Shown here piece by piece: positions 54,320 to 64,000 of a DNA stretch of 64,000 bases. Both the position numbers and the translations under genes were made by a program. Origin of the DNA: Paracamarosporium sp. OC-R06-R3 (Eukaryota > Ascomycota > Dothideomycetes > Pleosporales > Didymosphaeriaceae); NCBI GenBank assembly GCA_019828545.1, contig JACVRA010000052.1:149148-213147 (forward strand). Reading direction: 5' to 3'. The notes below the pieces were generated by a model. That model was given only the letters and a program-made list of their open reading frames with translations. It searched no databases and was not told the DNA's origin. Each line of letters begins with the position of its first letter. Position 1 is the stretch's first letter.

Positions 54320-55374
54320 TCAGTAAATGACCGTGTCCTCCGCTGCTTCAACGACCTCTTCTCCGTGATCATCCATGACTTCCTTGCCTATGTCGTCAGT
54401 CATTCTTTCGTGGCCCGCGGTCGAGTTGTAGTCAAGAGAGGCCAGCCCATCCGCACGGGTTTGTGCATAATCTTCCTTTTGTTCCAGGATTTCGGGAGAC
54501 GTTTCGCTGCCGTTAGTAGGGGAACCATTGGCTGCGGGTGGCTTTGGGGGTGTCTTTGCATTATACTCCTTACCAGAACGGGTGTCCTCCGCATCACTAA
54601 CCATATGCACATCGCGGGGTGCATCCCGCTCCCGTTCGACATACCGTCGTTGGGTAGCCTCGAACTCGTCCCGTTCCTGACGAATGGTGTCGTGTGCTTC
54701 GGCGATCTGGTCGCGTATGCGGTCATCTTCTTCAGCGGTTGTCTCCCATGGCTTGTAGTACTAGCAATGATGTTAGCTTTCTAAATGCACTCACTTGGCA
54801 CCACACAAAGTGAACGCAAGCAAAGAACTCACCAGTCGTGGCTCAGTCGTGGTCCGGAGGAAGTGTGCCAATGCAAGCAGGTTGTCATGCCGTATGCACA
54901 TCTGTATACCAGTCAGCTTTGTAGAGCACACTATTCATATGCTCATACCGAATCCTTCTCAAACTGCCTATGCTCTTTCCAACGCTGCGCTTTGCGCTTG
55001 GCCTGGCGCTCTTGCTTTCTATGCTCGCTCTCTTCCTCCTCTAGCTTGCGCTGGGCACGTTGTCTCTTCTCAATCTCGATCCGGCGTTTCTGTCCGGCGG
55101 TAGCAGAGTTCTGTGAGAGTGCACCGAGAGCCGCGCCGAAGAGCCGCCTCTCGCGGCCGCGCTCTCGGCCTTTGGGTGGTGTAGCCGTTGCTTTGGCACT
55201 GCTAACAGATTCCCGCCGATTGATAGGCGATTCGTTGCCATTTGGCCGTGCTCGCTTCGCGTCCTGCTCGGAGATGGACGACTGCCGCCTTTTGAGACCA
55301 GTAGTAGAGGGTGCACTGGGTAAGGAGTCTGCATCCTGGTCCGGGAGGACTACGGCAGACGCAATGCCGTCCAT
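54320..55374 (-). CDS. Pinin/SDK/MemA-domain protein
   Basis: Exons 55374-54949, 54901-54833 and 54760-54320 with introns of 47 and 72 bases give 311 residues. An N-terminal basic, disordered region is followed by ERRLFGAALGALSQN and a long charged helix (KRRIEIEKRQRAQRKLEEEESEHRKQ...). Across two splice junctions it continues to HDNLLALAHFLRTTTEPRLYYKPWE. This is the pinin/SDK/MemA domain, found in proteins of the spliceosome and exon junction region. The C-terminal part is acidic and disordered. The likely location is the nucleus and the role is in mRNA splicing. It is divergent from the splicing factor gene at 55739. Confidence 0.85.
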
Positions 55375-55738
55375 TGTCAGTTGTCGAATGATGGGATTCT
55401 ATCGCGTGCAAGTCGACGATTGAGACGCGCGGCTGGTATCCAGGTGGAAGCGCATCGGAATGTTCGAAGCTGGTCGAAGCTTCCGCACGGACGTTTGTCG
55501 AAATGTGGAGAAGTAGTGCTTCGCGTTGATGCTTACTAACGCGTCATGCGCGCCTTCTGTTTGAAATGTTCCCGCTCTGTGGAGGGCCATGACCTTCCAC
55601 TGCACAATCTCGTTCACTCGATACCACCAACCTCTCAAGCTTCCAGCTCGCCTGAAACGAACAAAGACCTGATTTCAAGAGATTTCCTGGTTTCACTGTC
55701 TCATTCGAAAGAGATCGCAATACAACAGATAGGCTACG
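55375..55738. promoter_or_regulatory. Shared pinin-like/RDS3 divergent promoter region
   Basis: 364 bases separate the two start codons, so both promoters must lie in this interval. No specific element was identified. Confidence 0.6.
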
Positions 55739-56065
55739 ATGTCTCGCCATCATCCCGATCTCGTCATGTGCCGCAAACAAGCCGGTATCTCCATCGGCCG
55801 CCTCTGCGACAAATGCGACGGCAAATGCCCCGTGTGCGACTCCTACGTGCGTCCCACGACCCTCGCCCGCATCTGCGATGAATGCTCCTTCGGCAACTAC
55901 CAGAACAAATGCGTCGTCTGCGGTGGCGAGGGCATTTCCGACGCCTTCTACTGCTTCGAATGCACCCGCTTGGAGAAGGATCGGGACGGCTGCCCCAAAA
56001 TCATCAATTTGGGTAGTAGTAGAACGGATCTGTTCTACCAAAAGAAAAATTTTAGAAATCATTAA
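55739..56065 (+). CDS. RDS3: Splicing factor Rds3/Ini1/PHF5A
   Basis: Single exon, 108 residues, the exact size range of this highly conserved protein. It begins [23 protein letters not shown] and carries the expected CxxC pairs ([23 protein letters not shown]) that bind three zinc ions in a knotted fold. It is a core part of the SF3b complex of the U2 snRNP, where it contacts the branch-site adenosine pocket together with SF3B1. The C-terminus ([15 protein letters not shown]) is also conserved. No intron is needed. Confidence 0.96.
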   Translation: MSRHHPDLVMCRKQAGISIGRLCDKCDGKCPVCDSYVRPTTLARICDECSFGNYQNKCVVCGGEGISDAFYCFECTRLEKDRDGCPKIINLGSSRTDLFYQKKNFRNH

Positions 56066-56648
56066 CGGGGACCGGGTATCTGCTATGACAATCATGGGAC
56101 GTTAAATTCAGGACGTGGAAGGCGGGGGGTGGCCGTGGACTACATGTCGCCTGCGTTGAAGTCTTTGGAAATTACCATTGTATAAAGAGAGGAAGGAACA
56201 TCAAGGTGACAGCACTCACATTTCAGCATCCGTTCGACAAGGCGTTTGGGAGCCCAGTGGTGGTAATGCGCTCTTTCACATTTAGTGGAGCTCCGCTAAC
56301 AGCTAAAGGCGCGGAAATACCCTTATCTGGTTGGGTCATTAGGATCACACTTTGTTTGATTGTAGGAAGAAATCGATATGTCAGTTTACCTGAACGTTAC
56401 CCCTTCTTTTCTGTCCTCCGTGTTTGCAATGACCGAGAGGCAAAGATTTATGGTAGTGATGACGGATTATTGCTGAGATTGCTATACTAAACCAGAATAC
56501 CGCACTTCCATGTCACTCCTATGCCTTGCAAACCCATATATCGGAGCCGTTCCCAAATTCCCAACGCCTGTGCCATTCAACACCACCCGTATGCCGCGAA
56601 ATGAATGCCAAACCAAATGTACGCAAGAAATCAGCGAAAAAAGAATCA
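56066..56648. other. Convergent intergenic region
   Basis: 580 bases between converging genes; no gene or repeat recognised. Confidence 0.45.
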
Positions 56649-57808
56649 CTATACACCCATTGTGAAGTCGTGTTCTATGCCGGGCGTTACGCTGTCGAGT
56701 ATTAGCACTTCGCTCAAGATTTCAGATATGTATCACCAACCTTGCCATGAACTTGAGGAAGACGACGAGATATTGATCGACACGAATGGCGACTTCCTCG
56801 TCGTCGCCTTCGCTCAAAACCTCCCAGTCATCTCCCTTGTCTTTGCTATCTTCGCCATCCTTGTTCTTTGCTTGTTCGGTCAGCTTCAGCAGTTTGGTGT
56901 CATCCACCAGACCCTCCATTCCGCTGTCGACCTTGCCGACATCTTTGCCTGCTTTCAGCTTAGCCAGCCGAAGCTTCAGAGCAGCATCAGCGCGGTCGAG
57001 CAGCACTTTCATGACGGAAGCGTGTTTGCATGGGTGGACGGATGCCGTCTTTACCGCGTGTTCAAAGAAAGGGAAGTCTTCGATCGTCACGGTCTTGTCC
57101 TTGTAGTCTCCAACAATATCTTCCATCATTTCGTGTGGGTTTAGAGGAACCGACGTCGAGCCGTATCCGGAGAGATACAAACGGGGTGTGCGATAGTGGG
57201 CAGAGTAGCATATGTAAAGCGTGTACGTTCGCGCTGGCCTATCAAGTGTTAGTCACCAACTTGCCCAGTATGTGGATGTTTGGTGCTTACCCCGACGCAC
57301 TCGAGCCGCCCTGAGGCTCTCTTATGATTGCCTCTTCATCATCGTCGTCATCCTCCATATCCGGAATCTCATCGTCGTCGGCCGCAGCTCCCAGATTTCC
57401 GCTTTCGTCCACAGTCTGCACAGCTCGTACCTTCGCTTCCTGGCTTGCAGCCATACCGCCGGTTCTCAACCAGCCGTCGTCATCAGCATCGCCGGCGGCG
57501 AAGCCATCTCCTACCAACGTCTCGTCTTGGCCAGCCTCTCCAGCGAAGTTGTCGTCCAAGCGGCGGTTGCAAGGCACGCCCCGTGTCACAAGGAACTGCT
57601 TTCCTTCAGGTAGATATGGTACACGTTTTGAAGGCGACGAGGCATCGGCCCACTGCCACGAAGGGAATTTGAAAACCAAAAAATCGCCGGCGAGGACAAA
57701 CTCCTCTGGCGTAATCTGACCGGTTTCGCGAAAGGTCGATGTGTGGTTGATGGCGGCGGTTCGCTCCCGAAAAGTGTCGATATAAGATCGCACGAAGTTG
57801 TAAGCCAT
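56649..57808 (-). CDS. ATG3: Autophagy E2-like enzyme Atg3
   Basis: Exons 57808-57291, 57238-56741 and 56691-56649 with introns of 52 and 49 bases give 352 residues. The N-terminus ([42 protein letters not shown]) is typical Atg3. The catalytic cysteine is Cys243 in [13 protein letters not shown] long acidic, disordered insert lies before the second half of the fold ([13 protein letters not shown]), as in other fungi. The last exon adds [14 protein letters not shown], the conserved end. Atg3 transfers Atg8 from Atg7 to phosphatidylethanolamine in autophagosome formation. Confidence 0.95.
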
Positions 57809-58157
57809 AGTGATGGGACCGTTTACAGTTTCGGCGGTGATAGGCAAAAGGGCTAAACGTTGTTTGTGATGTGGGAGGAAGCATTCATCGTCGTGGAGGG
57901 GCGCTGAGCAGCGCGGGGCCAAGGCAGCGACCCCACGCGCGCGCCTCACTACTGCACAGCCACAACACGAGCCACCAGCACGAGCCACCAGCACGTCATA
58001 TGGTCTATCGATTTGGTGACATGGGCGCTTCACAAGTTTGCAGCACGCGGACGCTCCCATGGCAATATGAATTGTGAGCCGGAGGAAGTCATTCGGTCCC
58101 CTTTGGTTCCTTTGCCGTGTCACACTGGACGAGCAATATTGGCGTCACGCACACACC
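57809..58157. promoter_or_regulatory. Shared ATG3/dioxygenase divergent promoter region
   Basis: 349 bases between two divergent start codons. It contains a perfect 13-base tandem duplication at 57966-57991 and a GC-rich core near 57895-57935. Confidence 0.55.
57966..57991. repeat. Perfect 13-base tandem duplication
   Basis: CACGAGCCACCAG occurs twice in direct succession, with the first four bases of a third copy following. It lies between ATG3 and the dioxygenase gene. Confidence 0.85.
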
Positions 58158-59342
58158 ATGTCCCAAACGGCAGCTTTACCAATCTTGGACCTCTCCAAGG
58201 CAAACAGTGCGCATCAGAAACCGGAACTGCTTAATCAGCTTCACGATGCCCTCTTCAATATTGGCTTCCTGTACATAAAGAACCACGGAGTTCCTGGAGA
58301 GATAATCACAGCTTTGACGTCGCTTCTCCCAGCCCTCTTTGACCAGCCCAATGAGGCCAAAGCGTCACTCTCAAAACTAAACTCGCCGCATTTCTTGGGT
58401 TACTCCGGATTTGCGGAGGAAGTCACACTCGGTCAAAAGGATCTCCGAGAGCAATTTGACTTTGCTACGGAGCTACCCGTCGTCTACGATCCCCAGCCTT
58501 CTGGCGACGGCAAAGACTTTAGCAAACTCTACTATCGACTTCGTGGACCCAATCAGTGGCCCAGTGAAGACAATGTTCCAGGATTTCGCAAAGCATTTTT
58601 AGAGTATCACGACGAACTACAAGCGCTGTCATACCGATTTGTGCACCTTATCGAAGAAGCCTTCGGTATACCTGTGGGCACATTCGATGCCTTTTTTTCC
58701 CAGCCTTCATCGGCTAAGGATAAAACGCACGTCCCCTACGTACCGCCGCAGCACCGCATCAAACTAGTGAAATACCCAGCATCGCCTAGTGGAGATGCGC
58801 GCAATGAGCAAGGAGTAGGCGCACACAAAGATAGCAGCGGTTGGCTGACTTTCCTCTATCAAGTCGGAAAGGAAGAGGGTTTGGAAGTCCTCGATGTTAG
58901 CGGCAATTGGATGTCTGCTCCTCCTGTCGAAGGCACTTTCGTCGTTAATTTTGGAAACGCATTTGAGGCTGCTATGGAAGGAGCTGTGAAGGCGACTATT
59001 CATCGAGTTATAGTACGCACTGGTCAACCGCATCGGGTACCCGTATACCCCACTGACGCGTGTATTCAGACTCAAAGCCCAAGGTTAAACCCGCGATACT
59101 CTATTCCGTTCTTTCAAGGTTTGCCCCTGGACTTGACAGTGACAGAAGTCATTGAACGCATTCCGGAGAACGTGCGGAAGCTTCGTCCTATCTCAGAAAG
59201 ACCGAATTCCCAAGTGTCTAGCTTCCTAGACTCACGGTGGGACAGTTTGGGCGAGTCCCAGTTGCGCAAGTGGATCAGAAGCCACGAGGACGTGGCGAAG
59301 AAATGGTACGGTAAAGAGGTAGTTTCGTACTACTTGCAGTAG
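58158..59342 (+). CDS. 2-oxoglutarate/Fe(II) dioxygenase (isopenicillin N synthase-like)
   Basis: Two exons, 58158-59012 and 59070-59342, give 375 residues. The ATG at 58158 is the first ATG of the frame and gives the usual start (SQTAALPILDLSKAN). The N-terminal DIOX_N region (GFLYIKNHGVP) is followed by the iron site His223-x-Asp225 (GAHKDSSGWLTFL) and His282 (ATIHRV). The 2-oxoglutarate-binding Arg294-x-Ser296 is in PRYSIPFFQGL. The 57-base intron is stop-free and a multiple of three; removing it joins HRVI to TQSPRLNPRYS, as the family expects. Members oxidise small molecules such as flavonoids, gibberellins or peptides; the substrate here is unknown. Confidence 0.88.
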   Translation: MSQTAALPILDLSKANSAHQKPELLNQLHDALFNIGFLYIKNHGVPGEIITALTSLLPALFDQPNEAKASLSKLNSPHFLGYSGFAEEVTLGQKDLREQFDFATELPVVYDPQPSGDGKDFSKLYYRLRGPNQWPSEDNVPGFRKAFLEYHDELQALSYRFVHLIEEAFGIPVGTFDAFFSQPSSAKDKTHVPYVPPQHRIKLVKYPASPSGDARNEQGVGAHKDSSGWLTFLYQVGKEEGLEVLDVSGNWMSAPPVEGTFVVNFGNAFEAAMEGAVKATIHRVIVRTGQPHRVPVYPTDACIQTQSPRLNPRYSIPFFQGLPLDLTVTEVIERIPENVRKLRPISERPNSQVSSFLDSRWDSLGESQLRKWIRSHEDVAKKWYGKEVVSYYLQ

Positions 59343-62300
59343 CATAGGCGTACAGCAAACCAGTGCGGGGAACATTCCTCGCCTGAATTACACATCTTGG
59401 GTTCACTCGGATAGACTATACTTATATCCGCTTGAGACAAATTTTGCTCGGAAAGTTGTCAGCCTCCGACAGCTACCAACTCCTCGGAGTCTTGATTTGG
59501 CCTGTCTGCTGCAAACCCAGTCCTTCTCCATTCATGCTGTCATTCTCACTAAGCTCAATTCGAAAAAGGCTGCATACGTAGTGCATTGATGCTACACCAG
59601 CTATCAGGGCACGAACAGGGTACTGAATCACACGTGCCGATGTCTTGCTCTCGAGCGATGGAACTCAAGCACACCATTAAAGCAACGTGAGTGGCTCCAA
59701 TTTGCCTATTTGCCAAGACAGTATCGCTATCCACAAATCAGATGCAGCAGTGCTTTTTCGTTCTTAACAGCGGTACAGTCCGTGTCCAATCCGGTATGCA
59801 AACGACTCACGAACCCTGCGGCTTCCCGTCGTCTTGTTGTAGCAGACTTTCGAGAAATTGGAGCTCTGAGGTGTACAAGCCTTGAAACTGATCCCCTAAC
59901 ACGCAAGACATGCTAGGCATGCTGGTTGATTGTACGCAGCTTTTTTATGGGCATACTATTTTAGTCTTGAATGGTTATCCATCCCGGAACGTGCAGAAAT
60001 GGACCTGTACTCTCTGCACACGCCAAACATTCATGCATCGGTTGATGGCCCGGTTCTTAGAGCTACTAACGCCGCTCTCACTAGGTCAATTAAGCAAGAT
60101 GCTTCTCAAAGCTTCAATGCGTGCGTATTCATGCTACAACGTAATCTCGTCCGCCCAGGCTTGCGTAAGCGAAACTTTCGCGTAAAATTTAGCGTTCAAA
60201 CTTTCAGACTTTGGGTATCAAGTATGTGCCGAGAGGTTGCAGTGTTATTACAGGCTACACGGTATCACGGTGCAGATAGCGCTGTGTGACTCACTGTGCC
60301 TAAGCGATGAAACCTGCCTTTCCTCATGGTACGTACACAAGTACGCTCATTTGTATTACCGTAACTGATCGATGAATTGCTAGACGATGATGATGGTCAT
60401 CGTCAATGATCGTCTTCGCATCAATGCTATCGCCGAAACTTTATGCAAGCCATGCAACAGCTCTCTACGTTTGTCGGTCACAACGTTACAATCTAGGCAA
60501 ATCCTGCAGGCTTTTGTACGATTGTCACTGCATTCCTAGCCTTTCAAGGCTTATACAGCGATTAGTCTTTAGCTGGGTCCATCTAAGGCCATCGACCATT
60601 GCCCCTTTTTGGAGCAAGCTGACATTCTTGGCAATCCATTGTGAACGATGACTTCAAGACTTTGCTTAACCTCATGGTGTTTAAATTCTGTTGTTGTCTC
60701 CACCAACTTGGGTTTTCTTCATCAACCACGTCTTTCACTATGGGTCTATCGATGCTAGTCAAGAGACATTTTAGTTATCGAAGCTCATCTTGATATCAAA
60801 AGACTCTGGCGCAAGGGTAGGTGTTCAACTAGGAACCTTTCTGCTTAGACCATCCTACGCTATTCTTTGGTTGTCACTGTTCAGCGCGCCTCAAAACAAC
60901 AGCAGCATACTCACGTGAAGTGTCTCGCTACTGTAGTGTCGTAACAGAAACTCAAAGACGTCACATCACCACAGCACGGACGACCCAAAAGCTCGCAGGA
61001 TTTGCACCGAGCACGAAATGTCGAATCCCAATGCATCAGCAAACCAACCACAGCCGCGAGACGGGGGGCACACCGCTACAGTTCCACCACAAAGAGTTCG
61101 TTCATACCTCCCCTACCCTTTCTTCATGTCTAAAGTAACCACCGTTAGCTTAGGTCCGCTCAATCACAGCAGATTGGGCAAAATCTTCCAGCCAATTCTG
61201 CAAACTGTACACATAACTCCATAGAGGTAGGTTGACTTCACTCGACAAATCATCTTGCGTACTTATATCTATAAACAGTCGCCGGCAATGGTTCGTTGGC
61301 TTCACGAGACTAAGAAGGATGGTTACTGGAATGCTGAAGCTCGCTGTTAGCAACATTGAACTTGTCACCTGCGGGGCTTGTGTCTAAACATATCTGTCTT
61401 CGCTCATGAAACATTCTTTATCCTAATTTGTTGTTGATTGTATTTGTCTAAGCAAGGTATGGGTGTTATTTGGTGTCCTATTAGTCGGTTGAGTTTTGTC
61501 CTTGCGTCCTGTTGTTGTTCGGCGTCGCCGACTAGAGTTTCACCAACGATTCCGATCGCAATCTTCTGGGACGCGGGCTCGGAGTCGCCGATTACGAGTT
61601 TCTTTTGCCTGGTATGGTCAGTATTCTGCGTGGGGGGGCTTTCAGTTAAAGTAGATAATTTGTTGAGTTGCGTGGGTTTGGTTCATTGATGATTTCCGCA
61701 CAGTCGTACAAAGTGGTGATGTGTCGTGCTTGTGTGAAGTATTCATCCAACGTAACATGGAATGAATCGCGTTTGCATCTTTCTCATGTATTAGGCCATG
61801 CTAGAGGAATCTATTGAATACCAAGTGATCAGCGGACTATTTGTTTGAGCTTTTCCTTCTCCTGACGAATATCTACGGTAGCCTATAGAAGGACAAATCG
61901 AGTGTGAGCACAAGATGCAACACAAGTCCTATATCTTCCACGAATCATTTGAAGACCTGAAATTAGACCATTGACTAAAACCAGAATACCATCCGTACTC
62001 TTTGGTTCAATTAGCGACGGCAATATAATTGAGGATCTCGAGGTCACATAATAGCGTTTTAAGCAAACAAGTGAAAGCATTTCTATTCGAATCAGTCTAA
62101 AAATAAGTTGGTGACATCAGAGGCTACTCATATACAAGCTTGCATCTATTGCGATGTCTGAGTCCTCAATGACACCGAGGAGCATCTCAAGGGAAAAAAA
62201 GGAAGCAATACTTGGGGGCTCTAGTGCTGAGAAGTTGCCAGAAGAAAGGGAGATGTGAGTAGGTTGTGCATTGTCTGGACGAGGACAATGCACGATTCGG

Positions 62301-62514
62301 AGATCCTAAATAGCTGGAACACGAAGTTGGCGGGTAAGCTTGGAGTTAAATTGATTAGAAAGGTAAATATGTTGCTGTCGTAGACAAGCTCTATGCTAAC
62401 AAAATTAGATACCATGCAGCTTGTATAGCATCTCATCATGACCAAGAATTACTCAACGGAATGCTTCTCAACCCTATTCGCCGGCTCTATGCAACTCTAC
62501 ACTGGAGCCAGTCT
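59343..62514. other. Three kilobases without a recognisable gene
   Basis: Only short unrelated open frames. A small perfect palindrome (GACGATGA ... TCATCGTC) occurs near 60385-60406, and two similar GTCGCCGA-containing segments near 61520 and 61583. No transposon domain, tRNA or exon chain was recognised. Confidence 0.45.
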
Positions 62515-63156
62515 TCAGCTGACATTCGTGTCAAGTGGCACATCTTTCCGTAATACAACCATTTCAAAGCTCGTCAAACAACCCCATGTTCCCGGACCGT
62601 AGGTATCTCTTCGAACTTCGCGATATCCTCTCTTTCTCCAGTACACGCCGTTGATGCATTCAGCCGCTAAGATCCAAAGTGTCACCTGCCCAGTGGGTAA
62701 CCTGTCTCCAACCTTGTCCGCATCCATTTCCGGACGTCGGCATCTCTCCTGTTTGATTAGGTGTTGCTCAAGAGAAGTGTAAAGCTGCACTGCGAGACCT
62801 CGGCGTAGATATTTTGTATCGCCATGTACTGCCACAGCCTTGATCTCCCATCCCTCTTCAACGCCGGCCCCTTCCCTTTTCCAGCCACCTTGCCACGGTA
62901 TTGCAGCGGCAACAGCAACAACTTCTGTGTCATCGAATATGGCAGTTATAACACCTTCCTCGCCTAACATTTCGAAATAAGTGTCACGTGTGGGGAACCG
63001 TTTCCTATCCATTCCTTCCCACTTATCTGGCTCTGGAAGCTTTGATCGAATGAACGCATCGTTGATCAAGTTGGTAATATCGTCGACCAATGTTGGTCTG
63101 GACTTCAGAATGGTAGGCGTGAAGAGTGTCGGTGGCGACAAGGCTGGGGAAGACAT
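62515..63156 (-). CDS. GNAT-family N-acetyltransferase
   Basis: Single exon, 213 residues. The acetyl-CoA site is recognisable as IKAVAVHGDTKYLRRGLAVQLYTSLEQHL, the GNAT motif A with the R/Q-x-x-G-x-A/G loop (RRGLA). It is preceded by a strand (EVVAVAAAIPWQGGW) and followed by LWILAAECINGVYWRKRGYREV, the usual final strand-helix with the GxxYWRKRGY pattern. The enzyme should transfer an acetyl group to an amine on a small molecule or protein. There is no signal peptide or membrane segment. The substrate is unknown. Confidence 0.85.
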   Translation of the reverse strand: MSSPALSPPTLFTPTILKSRPTLVDDITNLINDAFIRSKLPEPDKWEGMDRKRFPTRDTYFEMLGEEGVITAIFDDTEVVAVAAAIPWQGGWKREGAGVEEGWEIKAVAVHGDTKYLRRGLAVQLYTSLEQHLIKQERCRRPEMDADKVGDRLPTGQVTLWILAAECINGVYWRKRGYREVRRDTYGPGTWGCLTSFEMVVLRKDVPLDTNVS

Positions 63157-63827
63157 CGTTATCGGCGATTGAGAAAATGTGAAGCATACACAAGATGCTT
63201 CTCTAGTTGTAAAAGATCAAATCATACTTTCGTTTTTGGCATTTTCATCTTTGATGTAGTTGACATCATTGACTCATCTCTTCGCACGCCAGTCAAGCGA
63301 GTTGCCGCGGGTGGCGCTAGCTAGCACTACCTGCCGTTTTAGGTATAACCAGCTTCCCTTAATTTTCCCTTTCAAATAGATGCACCATTAATTCTCGAGT
63401 TATATTTCTTGCAGAAGCCCGTCGAGTTCGCAGCATGTAAAGTGAGATGTGACAGTCCAATTATCAGCTTTTACGCCCGTTGATAGATCTATGATACTTG
63501 ATTCAACGTTGGATACGTCTCCGACACATTTCCTTGAGCACTGTACCAACAAAAGATGCGACGACTTCATCGCAATCCTTCCTCTTCCTGTCTCATGATT
63601 TCCCTGGCTCACTTACTTCGCTCTCTCAACCAGATGCCCCTCTTCGCAAGCACAAAAGGTATCGGGACCAAAACCAACGTCAAACACGCCAGTATCAATC
63701 CCGCATAACGTACTTGATAAGCGAGCGCGCCGGACAAGCGAGCGCGCCACCCTATAGACTTTTGCACCTCTGGAGCGATCTATCTCAACAACACAATAAG
63801 ATAATAGAATACAGATGCTATACTAAA
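63157..63827. other. Intergenic flank of the transposase remnant
   Basis: No gene recognised. It holds the acetyltransferase promoter on the left and, on the right, sequence probably belonging to the end of a DNA transposon. Confidence 0.45.
63719..63748. repeat. Two direct copies of a 13-base GC-rich motif
   Basis: AAGCGAGCGCGCC occurs at 63719-63731 and 63736-63748. Lying about 80 bases past the transposase stop, it could be a subterminal repeat of that element. Confidence 0.65.
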
Positions 63828-64000
63828 TTAAGATAGATCTCTAGTATCCTTCTTACATGTTCGTGAGTTATGGCCAGTCTCCCTACAGAGCCTACAGCGC
63901 GCAGAAGCCTGCCGACTAGTACCTAATCGCGCCTTACCTTGACGCGTTTCTCCCTCAAGCTGCTGCTCAACCTCCTTTTGAGCAATAATTTCCTCTGCCT
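63828..64000 (-). CDS. C-terminal end of a DNA-transposon transposase (partial)
   Basis: The reading frame enters from the right edge and ends at a stop at 63828. The 56 visible residues begin AEEIIAQKEVEQQLEGETRQGKA and contain a CX2CX4HX4C zinc knuckle (CRLCRETGHNSRTC) a few residues before the stop. This tail, with a charged helix and a zinc knuckle, is the usual end of pogo/Fot-type (Tc1/mariner-like) fungal transposases. Retrotransposon Gag also has such knuckles, but the GHNSRTC form right at the C-terminus fits transposases better. The catalytic DDE part lies beyond the window, so intactness cannot be judged. Confidence 0.65.
   Translation of the reverse strand, partial: AEEIIAQKEVEQQLEGETRQGKARLGTSRQASARCRLCRETGHNSRTCKKDTRDLS

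Noticed and set aside
1..64000. CRISPR arrays, bacterial operons, ribosome binding sites
   Set aside because: Gene structure with spliceosomal introns is eukaryotic; no regularly spaced repeat array was seen.
1..64000. tRNA or rRNA genes
   Set aside because: No convincing internal-promoter box pair with a cloverleaf was found by eye; a covariance-model scan would be needed to exclude one.
1..64000. Secondary-metabolite cluster
   Set aside because: The dioxygenase, permease, epoxide hydrolase and reductases are scattered among housekeeping genes, with no polyketide synthase, NRPS, terpene synthase or cluster regulator.

Overview
This 64 kb window is nuclear DNA from a filamentous ascomycete, most likely a dothideomycete of the Pleosporales type. 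The evidence is the gene content and the gene architecture: dense genes on both strands, short introns mostly of 46-60 bases with GT-AG ends and CTAAC/CTGAC branch sites, a HET-domain gene, and fungal carbohydrate enzymes. The placement below phylum level is inference. The ORF starts used here are ATG codons only, and introns were assigned by hand from splice signals plus reading-frame and family continuity. A run of N at 5169-5230 marks an assembly gap.

Layout. 0.4-9 kb: a secreted CE1 feruloyl/acetylxylan esterase-like enzyme, an unknown membrane glycoprotein, a small GPI-type cysteine-rich surface protein, the gap with a MITE-like palindrome, an APC-family amino acid/choline permease, and an AT-rich gene-free stretch. 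9-20 kb: a D-amino-acid oxidase with a GC-AG intron, an unknown three-exon gene, an MDR enone/alkenal reductase, D-xylose reductase, and two unknown membrane proteins. 20-31 kb: an F-box protein, a GC-rich gene-poor block, a conserved disordered protein, Sec61 beta, a HET-domain protein and a dual-specificity phosphatase. 31-46 kb: housekeeping genes PDS5 (cohesin regulator) and TTI1 (TTT complex) in divergent arrangement, a small secreted protein, a BRCT/Pol X DNA polymerase and COP9 signalosome subunit 6. 47-64 kb: a zinc-dependent polyol dehydrogenase, 3 kb with nothing recognisable, an epoxide hydrolase with a damaged-looking splice junction, a pinin/MemA protein divergent from the splicing factor Rds3/PHF5A, ATG3 divergent from a 2-oxoglutarate dioxygenase, another gene-poor 3 kb, a GNAT acetyltransferase, and the 3' end of a zinc-knuckle transposase running off the window.

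How the genes relate. There is no secondary-metabolite cluster, CRISPR array or obvious defence island. The functional links are local: PDS5/TTI1 (chromosome maintenance) and pinin/Rds3 (splicing) share short intergenic promoters. The xylose reductase and the polyol dehydrogenase could act in the same pentose pathway but lie over 30 kb apart. Several introns are stop-free multiples of three, so their retention would give longer in-frame proteins. The most useful anomalies for follow-up are the non-canonical junction in the epoxide hydrolase, the GC-AG intron, the start codon of Sec61 beta carried on an ATG-only exon, the palindrome beside the gap and the small secreted protein at 40.3-40.8 kb.
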